The notes: generated from the letters alone by a model not told the origin. Shown: positions 31,112-40,726, counted from the first letter of the stretch. The stretch: DNA of 64,000 nucleotides from Streptomyces formicae (GCF_002556545.1 NZ_CP022685.1:8224001-8288000); one strand, 5' to 3'. Translations and numbers: made by a program.

Positions 31112-32563
31112 CTAGTGGGTGATCTCGATCCTGCCGTTCGCCGCGTCGGGAGCGGTGTCGGCGGCGGGCTTCGCCGGCTCCGCCGACGCGCCGCGCGTTC
31201 CTCCGGTGATCCCCTTGAGGAGCTGCGCGAGGTCGACTCCCGTGGTGGAGTTGAGGAGTTCGACGCCCTGGGCGACGTTGTCGGCGACCGTACGGGAGAG
31301 CTGGCTCGCGCCGTCCGTGGAGATCACCGTCATCTTGTCGACCGCGCTGAGCGGCTCGGACGCCTTGGCCACCACGTCCGGCAGGACCCCGACGAGCATC
31401 TGCAGGACCGCGGCGTCGCCGTACTGCGTGAACGCGTCCGCCTTCTTGAGCATCGCCTCGGCCTCCGCGGCACCCTTCGCGCCGATCGCGGCGGCCTCTG
31501 CCTCGCCCTCCAGGCGTACGGCGTCGGCGAGCGCGGCACGCTGCGCCTTCTCGCCCTCACCGGTGAGCCTGGCCCGCTCGGCGTCGGCCTCGGCCTGCTT
31601 GACCAGGCCGATCCTGCGGGCCTCCGCCTCCTGCTCGGCCTGGTAGCGCGCCGCGTCGGCGGGCTTGCGGACCTGGGTGTCCAACTCGCTGTCGGTCAGC
31701 GCCGCCTGGCGCTTGGCGACCTTCTCCTGCTCGGTGAGGACCTCCTGCTGGCGCGCCGCCTCGGCCAGCGGCCCCGCGGCCCCGGCCCGCGCCGACGCCT
31801 CGTCCGTCTCGGCCTTGATCTCGGCCTGCTTGAGCGCGAACGTCCGCTGGGCGATCGCGATCTCCTCCTCGGCCTTGAGGCGCGCCTGCTCCGCGGCCCT
31901 GCGCGCCACGGCCTCCGCGATGTCGGCCTCCTGCTTGGCACGGGCCGCCTCGGGGCGCCCGAGGTCCTCCAGGTAGGAGCCCTCCGTGGTGATGTCCTGG
32001 ATCTGGAAGGCGTCGAGGACCAGGCCCTGCCCGGAGAGGCTGGCCTCCGCCTCCTCGGCGACCTGCCCGGCGAACGCGGCACGGTCACGGATGATGTCCT
32101 CCACCGACATCCGCCCCACGATGGAGCGCAGCGCGCCGGAGAGCACCTCCTGGGTGAAGCCGACGATGCCGTCCTGCTGCACGAGGAAGCGCTGGGCCGC
32201 GGCCCTGATCGAGTCCTCGGTGCCGCCGACCTTGACGATGGCGACGCCTTCGAGGTTGGACTTGACGCCGCGCAGCGTCACCGCGCCGCGCACCGCGATC
32301 GGGATGTGCCGCGAGGAGAGGTCGAGCGTGAACTTCTGCTGCACGAACGGCACGACGAAGACACCGCCGCCGACCACGACCTTCTGGCCGCTGTTGTCGG
32401 TCATCACGCGGCCGGTGTCGGGATCGGTGGACCTCTTGCCGCGCCGCCCGGTCACGATGAAGGCCTCGCTGGGCCCCGCGACCTTGTAGCGGGTGATGAC
32501 GACGAGCGCCAACAGGACGAGGAGTACGACGACTCCGACGACTGCGGTCAGGACTGGACTCAT
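31112..32563 (-). CDS. Flotillin-like SPFH/band 7 protein
   Basis: A 483-residue protein starting at MSPVLTAV (32563, preceded by ggcagggggg). One N-terminal membrane helix (about 5-27) is followed by the SPFH domain (about 30-200: YKVAGPSEAFIVTGRRGK, ALRSIVGRMSVEDIIRDRAAFAGQV). A long Ala/Glu-rich coiled coil follows (about 220-400), with repeated E-A pairs, and then a flexible end. Flotillins organise membrane microdomains and form large oligomers. The NfeD-like gene lies just upstream on the same strand, the standard partner arrangement. Confidence 0.92.
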   Translation of the reverse strand: MSPVLTAVVGVVVLLVLLALVVITRYKVAGPSEAFIVTGRRGKRSTDPDTGRVMTDNSGQKVVVGGGVFVVPFVQQKFTLDLSSRHIPIAVRGAVTLRGVKSNLEGVAIVKVGGTEDSIRAAAQRFLVQQDGIVGFTQEVLSGALRSIVGRMSVEDIIRDRAAFAGQVAEEAEASLSGQGLVLDAFQIQDITTEGSYLEDLGRPEAARAKQEADIAEAVARRAAEQARLKAEEEIAIAQRTFALKQAEIKAETDEASARAGAAGPLAEAARQQEVLTEQEKVAKRQAALTDSELDTQVRKPADAARYQAEQEAEARRIGLVKQAEADAERARLTGEGEKAQRAALADAVRLEGEAEAAAIGAKGAAEAEAMLKKADAFTQYGDAAVLQMLVGVLPDVVAKASEPLSAVDKMTVISTDGASQLSRTVADNVAQGVELLNSTTGVDLAQLLKGITGGTRGASAEPAKPAADTAPDAANGRIEITH

Positions 32564-32647
32564 GCGAATTCCCCCCTGCCACCCGGGGGACGGCAGATCG
32601 GTTGCGTACATCTACATCTTGTGGTGGCGGCGCCGCGGTCGCGGTGG

Positions 32648-33163
32648 TCAGCGCTCCACGGGCCGTACGGCCACCGAGGTCGGTGACAGCGTGGCGTCGA
32701 CCCAGATCTCGGTGCCCCGCGCCACGGCGATCGGGCTGCGGGCCGCGAGCTTCACCGGCTGGCCCGCGAGATGCAGGAGCACCTCGCCGTAGCCGTCGGC
32801 CGGAATGGCGGTGACCACGGCGCCCGAACTGCCCACGAGGTCGTCGCCGTTGGGCGTGCGCGCGGTCTGGTCGCGCATCAGGGCGCGGGTGACCTTCCAG
32901 GTCAGCCAGGCCGCCCCGGTCCCCGCGCCGACTCCCACGGCGGTGGCGGGGCCCGCTCCGATGCCGGTGGTGCCGAGCGCGATCGCGCCGCCGAAGCCGA
33001 GCATCGAGACGAACCCGGCGATGACCGGAAGGGAGAGCAGCCCGTCGAAGAGCCCGTCGAGAACTCCCGCGCCGCCGAAGAGTCCTTCGAGGACTCCGTC
33101 GAGGACGAGCGAGAGCACCAGCAGGACGATTCCCGCGATGCCGAGACCTAGAAACACCGTCAT
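32648..33163 (-). CDS. NfeD-like membrane protein, flotillin partner
   Basis: A 171-residue protein from the ATG at 33163 with gggggaag before it. Three hydrophobic segments cover about residues 1-90 (LGLGIAGIVLLVLSLVL; LPVIAGFVSMLGFGGAIAL; a Gly/Ala-rich one). The C-terminal 70 residues form an OB-fold-like domain (DLVGSSGAVVTAIPADGYGEVLLHLAGQPVKLAAR and GTEIWVDATL). This is the truncated NfeD1b/YuaF layout without the protease domain. It is 84 bp upstream of the flotillin gene and probably co-transcribed. Confidence 0.85.
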   Translation of the reverse strand: MTVFLGLGIAGIVLLVLSLVLDGVLEGLFGGAGVLDGLFDGLLSLPVIAGFVSMLGFGGAIALGTTGIGAGPATAVGVGAGTGAAWLTWKVTRALMRDQTARTPNGDDLVGSSGAVVTAIPADGYGEVLLHLAGQPVKLAARSPIAVARGTEIWVDATLSPTSVAVRPVER

Positions 33164-33322
33164 CGGATCACTTCCCCCGTCATGCCGTCCACCTCGGTCC
33201 CAGCGATCCTGACAGCACGGAAGGGGCTTGGTCATTGCCGGATCCCGGCAATCTTTACGCGTCTTTGATGCCGGTCGTCCCTGCGGGTGGTGATCGCGGC
33301 GCCCACTAGGCTGTTCCGCACC

Positions 33323-34015
33323 ATGACCAGCTACGCGCCGCCCTCCGACTGGCCCGCCGACGAGCGGACGGCCCGTGCCGTCCAGGACGAACTGCGCGCC
33401 CGAGTCGTCCTCGACGAGCCGGGCCCCGCGCCCGGGCAGGGCCACGTCACCGGCGTGGACGTCGCCTACGACGACGAGCGGGACGTCGTCGCGGCCGCCG
33501 TCGTCGTCCTGGACGCCGCCACGCTCGACGTCGTGGAGGAGGCCACCGCCGTCGGCACGGTGGCCTTCCCCTACGTGCCCGGCCTGCTCGCCTTCCGCGA
33601 GATCCCGACGGTCCTCGCGGCCCTCTCCGAACTGACGGCCGACCCGGGGCTCGTCGTCTGCGACGGCTACGGCATCGCGCACCCGCGCCGCTTCGGCCTC
33701 GCGAGCCACCTCGGCGTGCTGACAGGACTTCCCACCCTGGGCGTCGCCAAGAACCCCTTCACCTTCTCGTACGAGCCTCCGGCGGCGGCGAGGGGAAGCG
33801 CGTCGCCGCTGCTCGAAGGGGTGGAGGAGGTCGGCAAGGCGCTGCGCACCCGCGAGGACGTCAAGCCGGTGTTCGTCTCGGTGGGCCACCGCGTGAGCCT
33901 GGCCACCGCGTGCGCCCAGACACTGGCCCTGACCCCGCGCTACCGGCTGCCGGAGTCGACGCGGCGCGCGGACGCCCTGTGCAGGTCGGCGCTGCGCCGG
34001 GCCGTCGGGGCCTGA
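33323..34015 (+). CDS. nfi: Endonuclease V
   Basis: A 230-residue protein with the endonuclease V active-site carboxylates Asp46 (TGVDVAY), Glu93 (FREIPT) and Asp114 (VCDGYG). It also has the strand-separating wedge PYVPG (84-88) and GIAHPRRFGLASHLG. It cuts DNA or RNA one nucleotide 3' of deoxyinosine (or inosine) and starts repair of deaminated adenine. Conserved GVAKNPF and SVGHRVSL are also present. It is a single gene, with converging transcription from the enoyl-reductase-like gene. Confidence 0.93.
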   Translation: MTSYAPPSDWPADERTARAVQDELRARVVLDEPGPAPGQGHVTGVDVAYDDERDVVAAAVVVLDAATLDVVEEATAVGTVAFPYVPGLLAFREIPTVLAALSELTADPGLVVCDGYGIAHPRRFGLASHLGVLTGLPTLGVAKNPFTFSYEPPAAARGSASPLLEGVEEVGKALRTREDVKPVFVSVGHRVSLATACAQTLALTPRYRLPESTRRADALCRSALRRAVGA

Positions 34016-34033
34016 CACGGCCGCCGCATACGC

Positions 34034-35239
34034 CTAGGAGGTCTGGCGCACCGCCGCGACCCGGAAGCCGATCCCCGCGGCCGTCAGGCGGGTCAGCAGC
34101 GCTTCGCCCATGGCCACCGCGGTGGTGACCTGCCCGGACGTCTCGGGCAGGTCGTCGAGCGCCAGGGCGAGCGCCGACTCGGCGAGGATCTTCGCCGTCT
34201 CGTCGTACCCCGGGTCGCCGCCCGAGACCTCGGTGTAGACCCGGGTGCCGCCGCCCTCGCCGACGAACCGCACCGAGAACCACGACGTGGCGCGGCGCTC
34301 CTCGCTCGGCCCCGCTCCGGGCTTGAGACGGTCGGACAACCAGCGCCGCGCGGGCGGCAGTTGGGCCGCGGCGAGCACGCCGGCGAGCGCCGCGGTGCCG
34401 CCGATCGCGACCGGCAGCGTCTTCACGGCCGCGTAGTGCCGGTAGCGGAAGTCGGGCCCGTACCGTTCGAGTGCCCGGGCCGAACGCTGCACCACCTGGG
34501 GGTCGATGGTGGGCAGCGGCAGGGCCCACGCGCCGACCTCGGCCGCATAGCGGGGCGCGCCCGGCGGGGCGTACGCCGTGCGCCCCACCAGGCGCGGCTC
34601 GTGGCGCCGCCGGTCCTTCGCGGCGGCCAGCATCTGCGGGCCCCGCCCGAACTGGTTCAGGGCGGAGGCGAAGGTGCCGCCGGAGAACTGCGCGCCCGCC
34701 CGTACGAAACCGTCGACGCGCAGCGGCACCCCCTCGGGCAACTGCTTGACCGTGAAGTACGCGCCCAGGTCGTGCGGGACCGAGTCGAAGCCACAGGCGT
34801 GCACCAGGCGCGCGCCGGTCTCCCGCGCGCGGGTGTCGTGCCGCACGTACATGAGGTCGACGAACTCGGGCTCACCCGTCAGGTCGACGTAGTCGGTGCC
34901 CGCCTCCGCGCACGCGGCGACCAGCTCCTTGCCGTACGTCAGATAGGGGCCGACGGTCGTGGCGACCACGCGCGCGTCACCGGCCAGCGCCCGCAGGCTC
35001 GCGGGGTCGGCGACATCGGCCTCGACCAGCGGGAGTTCGGCGCACCGAGGGTGCTGCTCGGCGAGCCGTTCCCTGAGCCGCTCCAGCTTCTTCGGATCGC
35101 GTCCCGCGACGGCCCAGCGGAGCCCTTCGGGCGCGTGCGCGGCCAGGTACCGCGCGGTCAGCACCCCCACGAAACCGGTCGCTCCGAAGAGCACGATGTC
35201 GTACGGGCGATCACTGTTCTTGCTGTGCTGGCTGGTCAT
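34034..35239 (-). CDS. Saccharopine dehydrogenase-like / trans-acting enoyl reductase
   Basis: A 401-residue protein beginning with a Rossmann fold (YDIVLFGATGFVGVLTARYLA). It continues with the family pattern WAVAGRDPKKLERL, VVATTVGPYLTYGKELVAACAEAGTDYVDLTGEPEFV and GARLVHACGFDSVPHDLGAYF. Actinobacterial relatives include the trans-acting enoyl reductase of mycobacterial lipid synthesis. A hydrophobic segment near residue 270 (AIGGTAALAGVLAAAQLP) suggests membrane association. It is an NAD(P)-dependent reductase by family, with unknown substrate here. It is monocistronic. Confidence 0.85.
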   Translation of the reverse strand: MTSQHSKNSDRPYDIVLFGATGFVGVLTARYLAAHAPEGLRWAVAGRDPKKLERLRERLAEQHPRCAELPLVEADVADPASLRALAGDARVVATTVGPYLTYGKELVAACAEAGTDYVDLTGEPEFVDLMYVRHDTRARETGARLVHACGFDSVPHDLGAYFTVKQLPEGVPLRVDGFVRAGAQFSGGTFASALNQFGRGPQMLAAAKDRRRHEPRLVGRTAYAPPGAPRYAAEVGAWALPLPTIDPQVVQRSARALERYGPDFRYRHYAAVKTLPVAIGGTAALAGVLAAAQLPPARRWLSDRLKPGAGPSEERRATSWFSVRFVGEGGGTRVYTEVSGGDPGYDETAKILAESALALALDDLPETSGQVTTAVAMGEALLTRLTAAGIGFRVAAVRQTS

Positions 35240-35304
35240 GGCACCTCTCCGCCGTGGGGCCCGAGCAGTTGTCGGTGGCAGAGGCTAGCCGATGGCAACG
35301 GGGC

Positions 35305-35754
35305 CTACGCCCCCGGCGCCGGACGCACCCTGATCCCGTTCCGCTCGAACAGCGCCGCCGTGACGCCGTCGCCCGCCACCAGCTCCCCGCCGAACGACCC
35401 GTCGTGGACCGCGCCGCGCCCGCACGAGGGACTGCGCGGCATCAGGAGCGCCTCCGTGCACCCGCTCGCCCGCGCCGCGGCGAGCGCGCGGTGGGCGCCC
35501 GCCACGAATGCGGCCGTCACGTCGCGCCCGGTGTCCTCGACGACCCGCGCGCCGCCGTCCAGGACGTCGTGCCCGTCACCGCCGACGAGTTCGGCGGGAC
35601 GGCGCGGCGTCGGCAGGCCGCCCGCGGCCTCCGGGCAGAACGACACGACGTCACGGCCCGCCACCGCGGCGTCGACCTCGGCCGAGGCTTTGGCGCGGCC
35701 GTCGAAGCGGCAGGGCACCCCGCGCAGACACGCGCTGACCAGTACGGAATCCAT
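35305..35754 (-). CDS. DUF523 / TudS-like iron-sulfur protein
   Basis: A 149-residue DUF523 protein. The signature SACLRGVPCRFDG (Cys9, Cys15), Cys40 in SFCPEAAGGLPTPR and Cys111 in PRSPSCGRGAVHDG are in place. Characterised relatives (TudS) hold a 4Fe-4S cluster and remove sulfur from 2-thiouracil. Here the role is likely thio-compound desulfuration or detoxification. It is cytosolic and stands alone, with 65 bp to the next gene. Confidence 0.85.
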   Translation of the reverse strand: MDSVLVSACLRGVPCRFDGRAKASAEVDAAVAGRDVVSFCPEAAGGLPTPRRPAELVGGDGHDVLDGGARVVEDTGRDVTAAFVAGAHRALAAARASGCTEALLMPRSPSCGRGAVHDGSFGGELVAGDGVTAALFERNGIRVRPAPGA

Positions 35755-35783
35755 GCCTGAAGGCTAGACGCCGCCGAAATTGG

Positions 35784-35797
35784 CTAAGCGCTTGCTC
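35784..35797. promoter_or_regulatory. TetR-type operator candidate ahead of the acyl-CoA operon
   Basis: ctaagcgcttgctc contains the palindrome aagcgctt (35786-35793), about 90 bp before the CaiB start. The form resembles TetR operators of acyl-CoA metabolism genes. The 123-bp gap also carries the A/T-rich ggtgttacatcagttgtgtcataac, probably the promoter. Confidence 0.45.
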
Positions 35798-35876
35798 TTC
35801 AGGGGCTTGTGCACAGTGGAACACGTTCTTAGCATCACTGGTGTTACATCAGTTGTGTCATAACGCTGGGGGCTCA

Positions 35877-37016
35877 ATGGCAGTGCCGGGCAAGGGCGTT
35901 CAGGGACCGCTCGCCGGGGTGCGTGTGGTGGAGCTCGCGGGCATCGGTCCTGGACCGTTCGCGGCCATGCTCCTCGCCGACCTCGGCGCCGACGTCGTCC
36001 GCGTGGACCGCCCCGGTGGCGGCGGCCTCGCGATCGATCCCGAGTACGACGTCACCAACCGCAACAAACGCTCCGTGATCGTCGACCTCAAGGCCGCCGA
36101 CGGCGCGGACCGCGTCCTGGACCTCGTCGCGCGTGCCGACGTCCTCATCGAGGGCTACCGCCCGGGCGTCGCCGAGCGCCTCGGCGTCGGACCCGCCGCC
36201 TGCCACGCCCGCAATCCGCGGCTCGTCTACGGCCGGATGACCGGCTGGGGCCAGGAGGGGCCGCTCGCGCAGCGCGCGGGGCACGACATCGCGTACATCG
36301 CGATCACCGGCACCCTCGGCATGATCGGCAACCCGGACGAGCCGCCCGCGATCCCCGCGAACCTCGTGGGCGACTACGCGGGCGGCTCGCTCTACCTCGT
36401 CGTGGGCATCCTCGCCGCGCTGCACCACGCGCGCGTGCACGGCGAGGGGCAGGTCGTGGACGCCGCGATCGTCGACGGCGCCGCGCACCTGTCCTCGATG
36501 ATCCACGGCATGCTCGCGGCCGGCGGCTGGCAGGACCGGCGAGGCGCCAACCTCCTGGACGGCGGCTGCCCCTTCTACGGCACCTACGAGACCGCCGACG
36601 GCGGCTACATGGCCGTGGGCTCCCTGGAGCAGCAGTTCTACGACGAGTTCATCGCGCTGCTCGGCCTCACGGAGACCGCCCCCGCCCGCAAGGACCTGGC
36701 CCGCTGGGACGAGCTGCGCACGGCCGTCGCCGCGCGCTTCAAGGAACGTACGCGCGAGGAGTGGACGGCCGTCTTCGAGGGCTCCGACGCGTGCGTGGCG
36801 CCCGTGCTGTCGCTGCGCGAGGCGCCCGAACATCCGCACCTCGCCGCGCGCGGCACCTTCACCGACCACGGCGGCATCACCCAGCCCGCCCCGGCGCCGC
36901 GCTTCTCCGCGACGCCCGGCCGGGTGCGCAGCGGCCCGGCCCGGCCCGGCGCGCACACCGCGGAGGTGGCCCGCGACTGGGACGTACCGGCGCTGAACGA
37001 GGAAGAGGACCACTGA
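35877..37016 (+). CDS. CaiB/BaiF family CoA-transferase or acyl-CoA racemase
   Basis: A 379-residue family III CoA-transferase. It has GPLAGVRVVELAGIGPGPFAAMLLADLGADVVRVDRP, RNKRSVIVDLKAADG, EGYRPGVAERLGVGP and YGRMTGWGQEGPLAQRAGHDIAYIAITG, with the catalytic Asp in GHDIAY, as in 2-methylacyl-CoA racemases. ANLVGDYAGGSLYLVVGILAAL is also racemase-like. It would invert the 2-methyl centre of branched acyl-CoA or move CoA between acids. The start is the ATG at 35877 (gctgggggctca). It overlaps the LLM gene (TGATG), beginning the acyl-CoA operon. Confidence 0.88.
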   Translation: MAVPGKGVQGPLAGVRVVELAGIGPGPFAAMLLADLGADVVRVDRPGGGGLAIDPEYDVTNRNKRSVIVDLKAADGADRVLDLVARADVLIEGYRPGVAERLGVGPAACHARNPRLVYGRMTGWGQEGPLAQRAGHDIAYIAITGTLGMIGNPDEPPAIPANLVGDYAGGSLYLVVGILAALHHARVHGEGQVVDAAIVDGAAHLSSMIHGMLAAGGWQDRRGANLLDGGCPFYGTYETADGGYMAVGSLEQQFYDEFIALLGLTETAPARKDLARWDELRTAVAARFKERTREEWTAVFEGSDACVAPVLSLREAPEHPHLAARGTFTDHGGITQPAPAPRFSATPGRVRSGPARPGAHTAEVARDWDVPALNEEEDH

Positions 37017-38041
37017 TGGAGATCTCGGCACCGCTCGCCTACGCGGGCGACCCGCGCGAGGCCGCCGACGGCGTCGCGGCCCTGGAGGCCGCGGGCCTCG
37101 ACGCCGTGTGGGTCGCGGAGGCGTACGGCTTCGACTCGCCCACGATCATGGGCTACTTGGCGGCCCGCACCGAGCGCATGAGGATCGGCGCCGCCATCCT
37201 CAACGTGTACTCGCGCACCCCGGCCCTGATCGCCCAGACCGCGGCGGGCCTCGACGCGATCTCCGGGGGCCGCGCGATCATCGGCCTCGGCGCTTCAGGA
37301 CCGCAGGTCGTCGAGGGCTGGCACGGCAGGGCGTACGACAAGCCGATCGGCCGTACCCGCGAGACCATCGAGCTGACCCGCCGCATCCTGCGCCGCGAGG
37401 TGATCGACCACCACGGCATCACGGACATGCCGCTGCCTGCGGAGAAGGGCGGCAGGCTCGGCAAGCCCCTGAAGATCCTCACCAGGCCGGTGCGCCCCGA
37501 AGTCCCGCTGTACGTGGCATCCCTCGGCCCCGCGAACGTCCGCATGACCGCCGAGGTCGCCGACGGCTGGCTGCCCACCCTCTTCATCCCGGAAAAGGCC
37601 CACCAGGTGTGGGGCGCCGCGCTCGCCGAGGGCAAGGAGAAGCGCGATCCGGCCCTCGGGCCGCTGCACACGGTCGCCGGGGGACTGCTCGCCATCGGCG
37701 AGGACGCGGCGGCCGCGCGCGACCTGGCGCGCCCCACGATCGCCCTCTACGTAGGCGGCATGGGCGCCAAGGGGAAGAACTTCTACAACGACGTCGCGGT
37801 CGCGTACGGCTACGAGAAGGAGGCCGCGCGCATCCAGGAGCTCTACCTCTCCGGGAAGAAGAAGGAGGCCGAGGCCGCCGTCCCGGACGAGTTCTGCGAG
37901 CTCATGTCGCTGTGCGGGCCCGAGAGTTACGTGCGCGAGCGCGTCGAGGCGTTCCGCGAGGCGGGCGTCACCATGCTCAACGTCGTCCCGGTCGGCCCCG
38001 ACCCCGCCACGTCGATCGAAACCGTCAAGGGCTGGCTCTAG
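37016..38041 (+). CDS. LLM class F420-dependent oxidoreductase
   Basis: A 341-residue luciferase-like TIM-barrel protein. AGDPREAADGVAALEAAGLDAVWVAEAYGFDSPTIMGYLAA and GLDAISGGRAIIGLGASGPQVVEGWHG match F420-dependent dehydrogenases and hydride-transfer proteins of Actinobacteria. Also typical are LYVASLGPANVRMTAEVADGWLPTLF and FCGPESYVRERVEAF-like SLCGPESYVRERVEAF. No sulfonate or alkanal signature is seen, and the substrate is unknown. Position inside an acyl-CoA operon suggests action on a lipid-derived intermediate. It starts inside the CaiB stop. Confidence 0.85.
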   Translation: MEISAPLAYAGDPREAADGVAALEAAGLDAVWVAEAYGFDSPTIMGYLAARTERMRIGAAILNVYSRTPALIAQTAAGLDAISGGRAIIGLGASGPQVVEGWHGRAYDKPIGRTRETIELTRRILRREVIDHHGITDMPLPAEKGGRLGKPLKILTRPVRPEVPLYVASLGPANVRMTAEVADGWLPTLFIPEKAHQVWGAALAEGKEKRDPALGPLHTVAGGLLAIGEDAAAARDLARPTIALYVGGMGAKGKNFYNDVAVAYGYEKEAARIQELYLSGKKKEAEAAVPDEFCELMSLCGPESYVRERVEAFREAGVTMLNVVPVGPDPATSIETVKGWL

Positions 38042-38062
38042 GCCCCAGGAGGCCACGAACAG

Positions 38063-39205
38063 ATGAAACGGCAGATCTTCTCCGCCGAGCACGACGCGTT
38101 CCGCGAGACGGTGCGCACCTTCCTCGCCAAGGAGGTGCTCCCGCACTACGAGCAGTGGGAGAAGGACGGCATCGTCTCCCGCGAGGCCTGGCTCGCGGCC
38201 GGGAAGCAGGGGCTGCTCGGACTCGCCGTCCCCGAGGAGTACGGAGGCGGCGGCAACGACGACTTCCGCTACTCCGCCGTCCTCGCCGAGGAGTTCACGC
38301 GCGCGGGCGCCGCGGGGCTCGCCGTCGGCCTGCACAACGACATCATCGGCCCCTATCTGACCTCGCTGGCCACCGACGAGCAGAAGCGGCGCTGGCTGCC
38401 CGGCTTCTGCTCCGGCGAGACCATCACGGCCATCGCGATGACCGAGCCCGGGGCGGGCTCCGACCTCCAGGGCATCCGCACCAGCGCCGAGGACAGAGGC
38501 GACCACTGGCTCCTGAACGGCTCCAAGACGTTCATCTCGAACGGCATCCTCGCCGACCTCGTCATCGTCGTCGCCAAGACGTCCCCCGAGGGCGGCGCGC
38601 ACGGCCTGTCGCTGCTGGTCGTCGAGCGCGGCGCGGAAGGCTTCGAGCGCGGCCGCAACCTCGACAAGATCGGCCAGAAGTCCCAGGACACCGCCGAGCT
38701 GTTCTTCAACGACGTACGCGTCCCCAAGGAGAACCTGCTCGGCGAGCTCAACGGCGCCTTCGTCCATCTGATGACGAACCTCGCGCAGGAGCGCATGGGC
38801 ATCGCCGTCGCCGGGATCGCCGCCGCCGAACACCTCCTGGAGATCACCACGACGTACGTCAAGGAGCGCGAGGCGTTCGGGCGGCCGCTCGCCAAGCTGC
38901 AGCACGTCCGCTTCGAGATCGCGGAGATGGCCACCGAATGCGCCGTCACCCGTACGTTCCTCGACCGGTGCATCGTCGATCACTCGAACGGGGAACTCGA
39001 CGCGACGCACGCCTCGATGGCGAAGTGGTGGGCCACCGAGCTGCAGAAGCGGGTCGCGGACCGGTGCCTGCAACTGCACGGCGGCTACGGCTACATGAGT
39101 GAGTACCGCGTCGCCAGGGCCTTCACCGACGGGCGCATCCAGACCATCTACGGCGGTACGACCGAGATCATGAAGGAGATCATCGGCCGTTCCCTCCTCG
39201 GCTGA
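38063..39205 (+). CDS. Acyl-CoA dehydrogenase (LCAD-like active site)
   Basis: A 380-residue FAD enzyme with all ACAD regions: [43 protein letters not shown], and the C-terminal [22 protein letters not shown] and [19 protein letters not shown]. The usual catalytic YEGT is YGGT here. That is the pattern of long-chain and isovaleryl-type ACADs, which take their base from helix G; Glu260 in [17 protein letters not shown] is the likely base. It oxidises acyl-CoA to trans-2-enoyl-CoA, passing electrons to ETF. It lies 21 bp after the LLM gene in the operon. Confidence 0.92.
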   Translation: MKRQIFSAEHDAFRETVRTFLAKEVLPHYEQWEKDGIVSREAWLAAGKQGLLGLAVPEEYGGGGNDDFRYSAVLAEEFTRAGAAGLAVGLHNDIIGPYLTSLATDEQKRRWLPGFCSGETITAIAMTEPGAGSDLQGIRTSAEDRGDHWLLNGSKTFISNGILADLVIVVAKTSPEGGAHGLSLLVVERGAEGFERGRNLDKIGQKSQDTAELFFNDVRVPKENLLGELNGAFVHLMTNLAQERMGIAVAGIAAAEHLLEITTTYVKEREAFGRPLAKLQHVRFEIAEMATECAVTRTFLDRCIVDHSNGELDATHASMAKWWATELQKRVADRCLQLHGGYGYMSEYRVARAFTDGRIQTIYGGTTEIMKEIIGRSLLG

Positions 39206-39254
39206 GCCCCAGCGGCCGACCCCTCACCCCCAAGAACCCCTGAAAGGCACTCGC

Positions 39255-40469
39255 GTGACCACCGAAGCGTACGTATACGACGCGATCCGCACCCCGCGCG
39301 GACGCGGCAAGGCCAACGGCGCCCTGCACGGCACCAAGCCGATCGATCTCGTCGTCGGCCTGATCCACGAGATCCAGGCCCGCTTCCCGGGCCTCGACCC
39401 GGCCGCCATCGACGACATCGTGCTCGGTGTGGTCGGTCCCGTCGGCGACCAGGGATCCGACATCGCGCGCATCGCGGCGATCGCCGCGGGACTGCCCGAC
39501 ACGGTCGCGGGCGTCCAGGAGAACCGCTTCTGTGCCTCGGGCCTCGAAGCCGTCAACCTGGCCGCGATGAAGGTCCGTTCGGGCTGGGAGGACCTGGTCC
39601 TCGCGGGCGGCGTCGAGTCCATGTCGCGGGTGCCGATGGCCTCCGACGGCGGCGCCTGGTTCAACGACCCGATGACCAACTGGGACACCGACTTCGCGCC
39701 GCAGGGCATCGGCGCCGACCTGATCGCCACCGTCGAGGGCTTCTCGCGGCGCGACGTCGACGAGTACGCGGCGCTCTCCCAGGAGCGCGCGGCGACCGCC
39801 TGGAAGGACGGCCGCTTCGGCCGGTCCGTCGTACCGGTCAAGGACCGCAACGGCCTGGTCGTCCTCGACCACGACGAGCACATGCGCCCCGGCACCACCG
39901 CGGACTCCCTCGCGGGGCTCAAGCCGTCCTTCAAGGACATCGGCGACCTGGGCGGCTTCGACGCGGTGGCGCTGCAGAAGTACCACTGGATCGAGCAGAT
40001 CGACCACGTCCACCACGCGGGCAACTCCTCCGGCATCGTCGACGGCGCGTCCCTCGTCGCCGTCGGCACGAAGGAGGTCGGCGAGCGGTACGGGCTGACG
40101 CCGCGCGCCCGGATCGTCTCCGCGGCGGTCTCCGGATCCGATCCGCTGATCATGCTGACCGGGCCCGCGCCCGCCACGCGCAAGGCGCTCGCCAAGGCGG
40201 GGCTCACCATCGACGACATCGACCTCGTCGAGATCAACGAGGCGTTCGCCGCGGTGGTGCTGCGCTTCGTGAAGGACATGGGTCTGTCCCTGGACAAGGT
40301 CAACGTCAACGGTGGCGCGATCGCGCTCGGGCATCCGCTGGGGGCGACCGGGGCGATGATCCTGGGCACGCTCGTGGACGAGCTGGAGCGGAGGGACCTT
40401 CGGTACGGGCTTGCCACGTTGTGCGTGGGTGGGGGCATGGGGATCGCGACGATCGTCGAGCGGCTGTAG
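39255..40469 (+). CDS. fadA: Acetyl-CoA acyltransferase (thiolase)
   Basis: A 404-residue thiolase with GTG start. The catalytic residues are Cys93 ([12 protein letters not shown]), His360 ([12 protein letters not shown]) and Cys390 ([10 protein letters not shown]). The motif [11 protein letters not shown] is also present. It cleaves 3-ketoacyl-CoA to acetyl-CoA and a shortened acyl-CoA as the last step of beta-oxidation. It works with the FadB-type protein encoded 257 bp downstream. That gap holds a large palindromic repeat, which may uncouple their expression. Confidence 0.92.
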   Translation: MTTEAYVYDAIRTPRGRGKANGALHGTKPIDLVVGLIHEIQARFPGLDPAAIDDIVLGVVGPVGDQGSDIARIAAIAAGLPDTVAGVQENRFCASGLEAVNLAAMKVRSGWEDLVLAGGVESMSRVPMASDGGAWFNDPMTNWDTDFAPQGIGADLIATVEGFSRRDVDEYAALSQERAATAWKDGRFGRSVVPVKDRNGLVVLDHDEHMRPGTTADSLAGLKPSFKDIGDLGGFDAVALQKYHWIEQIDHVHHAGNSSGIVDGASLVAVGTKEVGERYGLTPRARIVSAAVSGSDPLIMLTGPAPATRKALAKAGLTIDDIDLVEINEAFAAVVLRFVKDMGLSLDKVNVNGGAIALGHPLGATGAMILGTLVDELERRDLRYGLATLCVGGGMGIATIVERL

Positions 40470-40525
40470 GGCTTCGCGCCGTAGGGGCCGGGGTGCGTCG
40501 CCGACCGCGGGTGCGCCGTGGTTGC

Positions 40526-40639
40526 TCGCGCAGTTCCCCGCGCCCCTGAAGGCATGCGGCTCCGCCGCGGCCTTCCCCGATCCGCGCCCCTGAGATGGCG
40601 CACGGAGTGCGCATCTCAGGGGCGCGGGGAACTGCGCGA
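40526..40639. repeat. Perfect 24-nt inverted repeat with nested hairpin (REP-like)
   Basis: Arms at 40526-40549 and 40616-40639 are perfect 24-nt complements. A second, nested stem pairs 40582-40602 with 40608-40627 with a single bulged G. The two folds share the right-hand arm, so they exclude each other. The motif (gcgcagttccccgcgcccctga) is a common Streptomyces intergenic repeat; a relative lies at 27515-27590. The remainder of the 257-bp gap shows nothing else but a likely start region for fadB. Confidence 0.8.
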
Positions 40640-40726
40640 TCAGCCCCCACCGGCGGTCGAACCGGCCACGAGACCCCGCCGCCCTCCCCAGATTCCGCCT
40701 GCCACAGACTTCACGGAGACACAGAC

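Noticed and set aside
32648..34018. Long minus-strand reading of 456 codons through the NfeD gene
   Set aside because: The upstream part is antisense to endonuclease V; the real gene starts at 33163 with a good ribosome binding site.
37295..39079. Minus-strand ORF of 594 codons
   Set aside because: Antisense to LLM and ACAD genes; composition typical of shadow frames.
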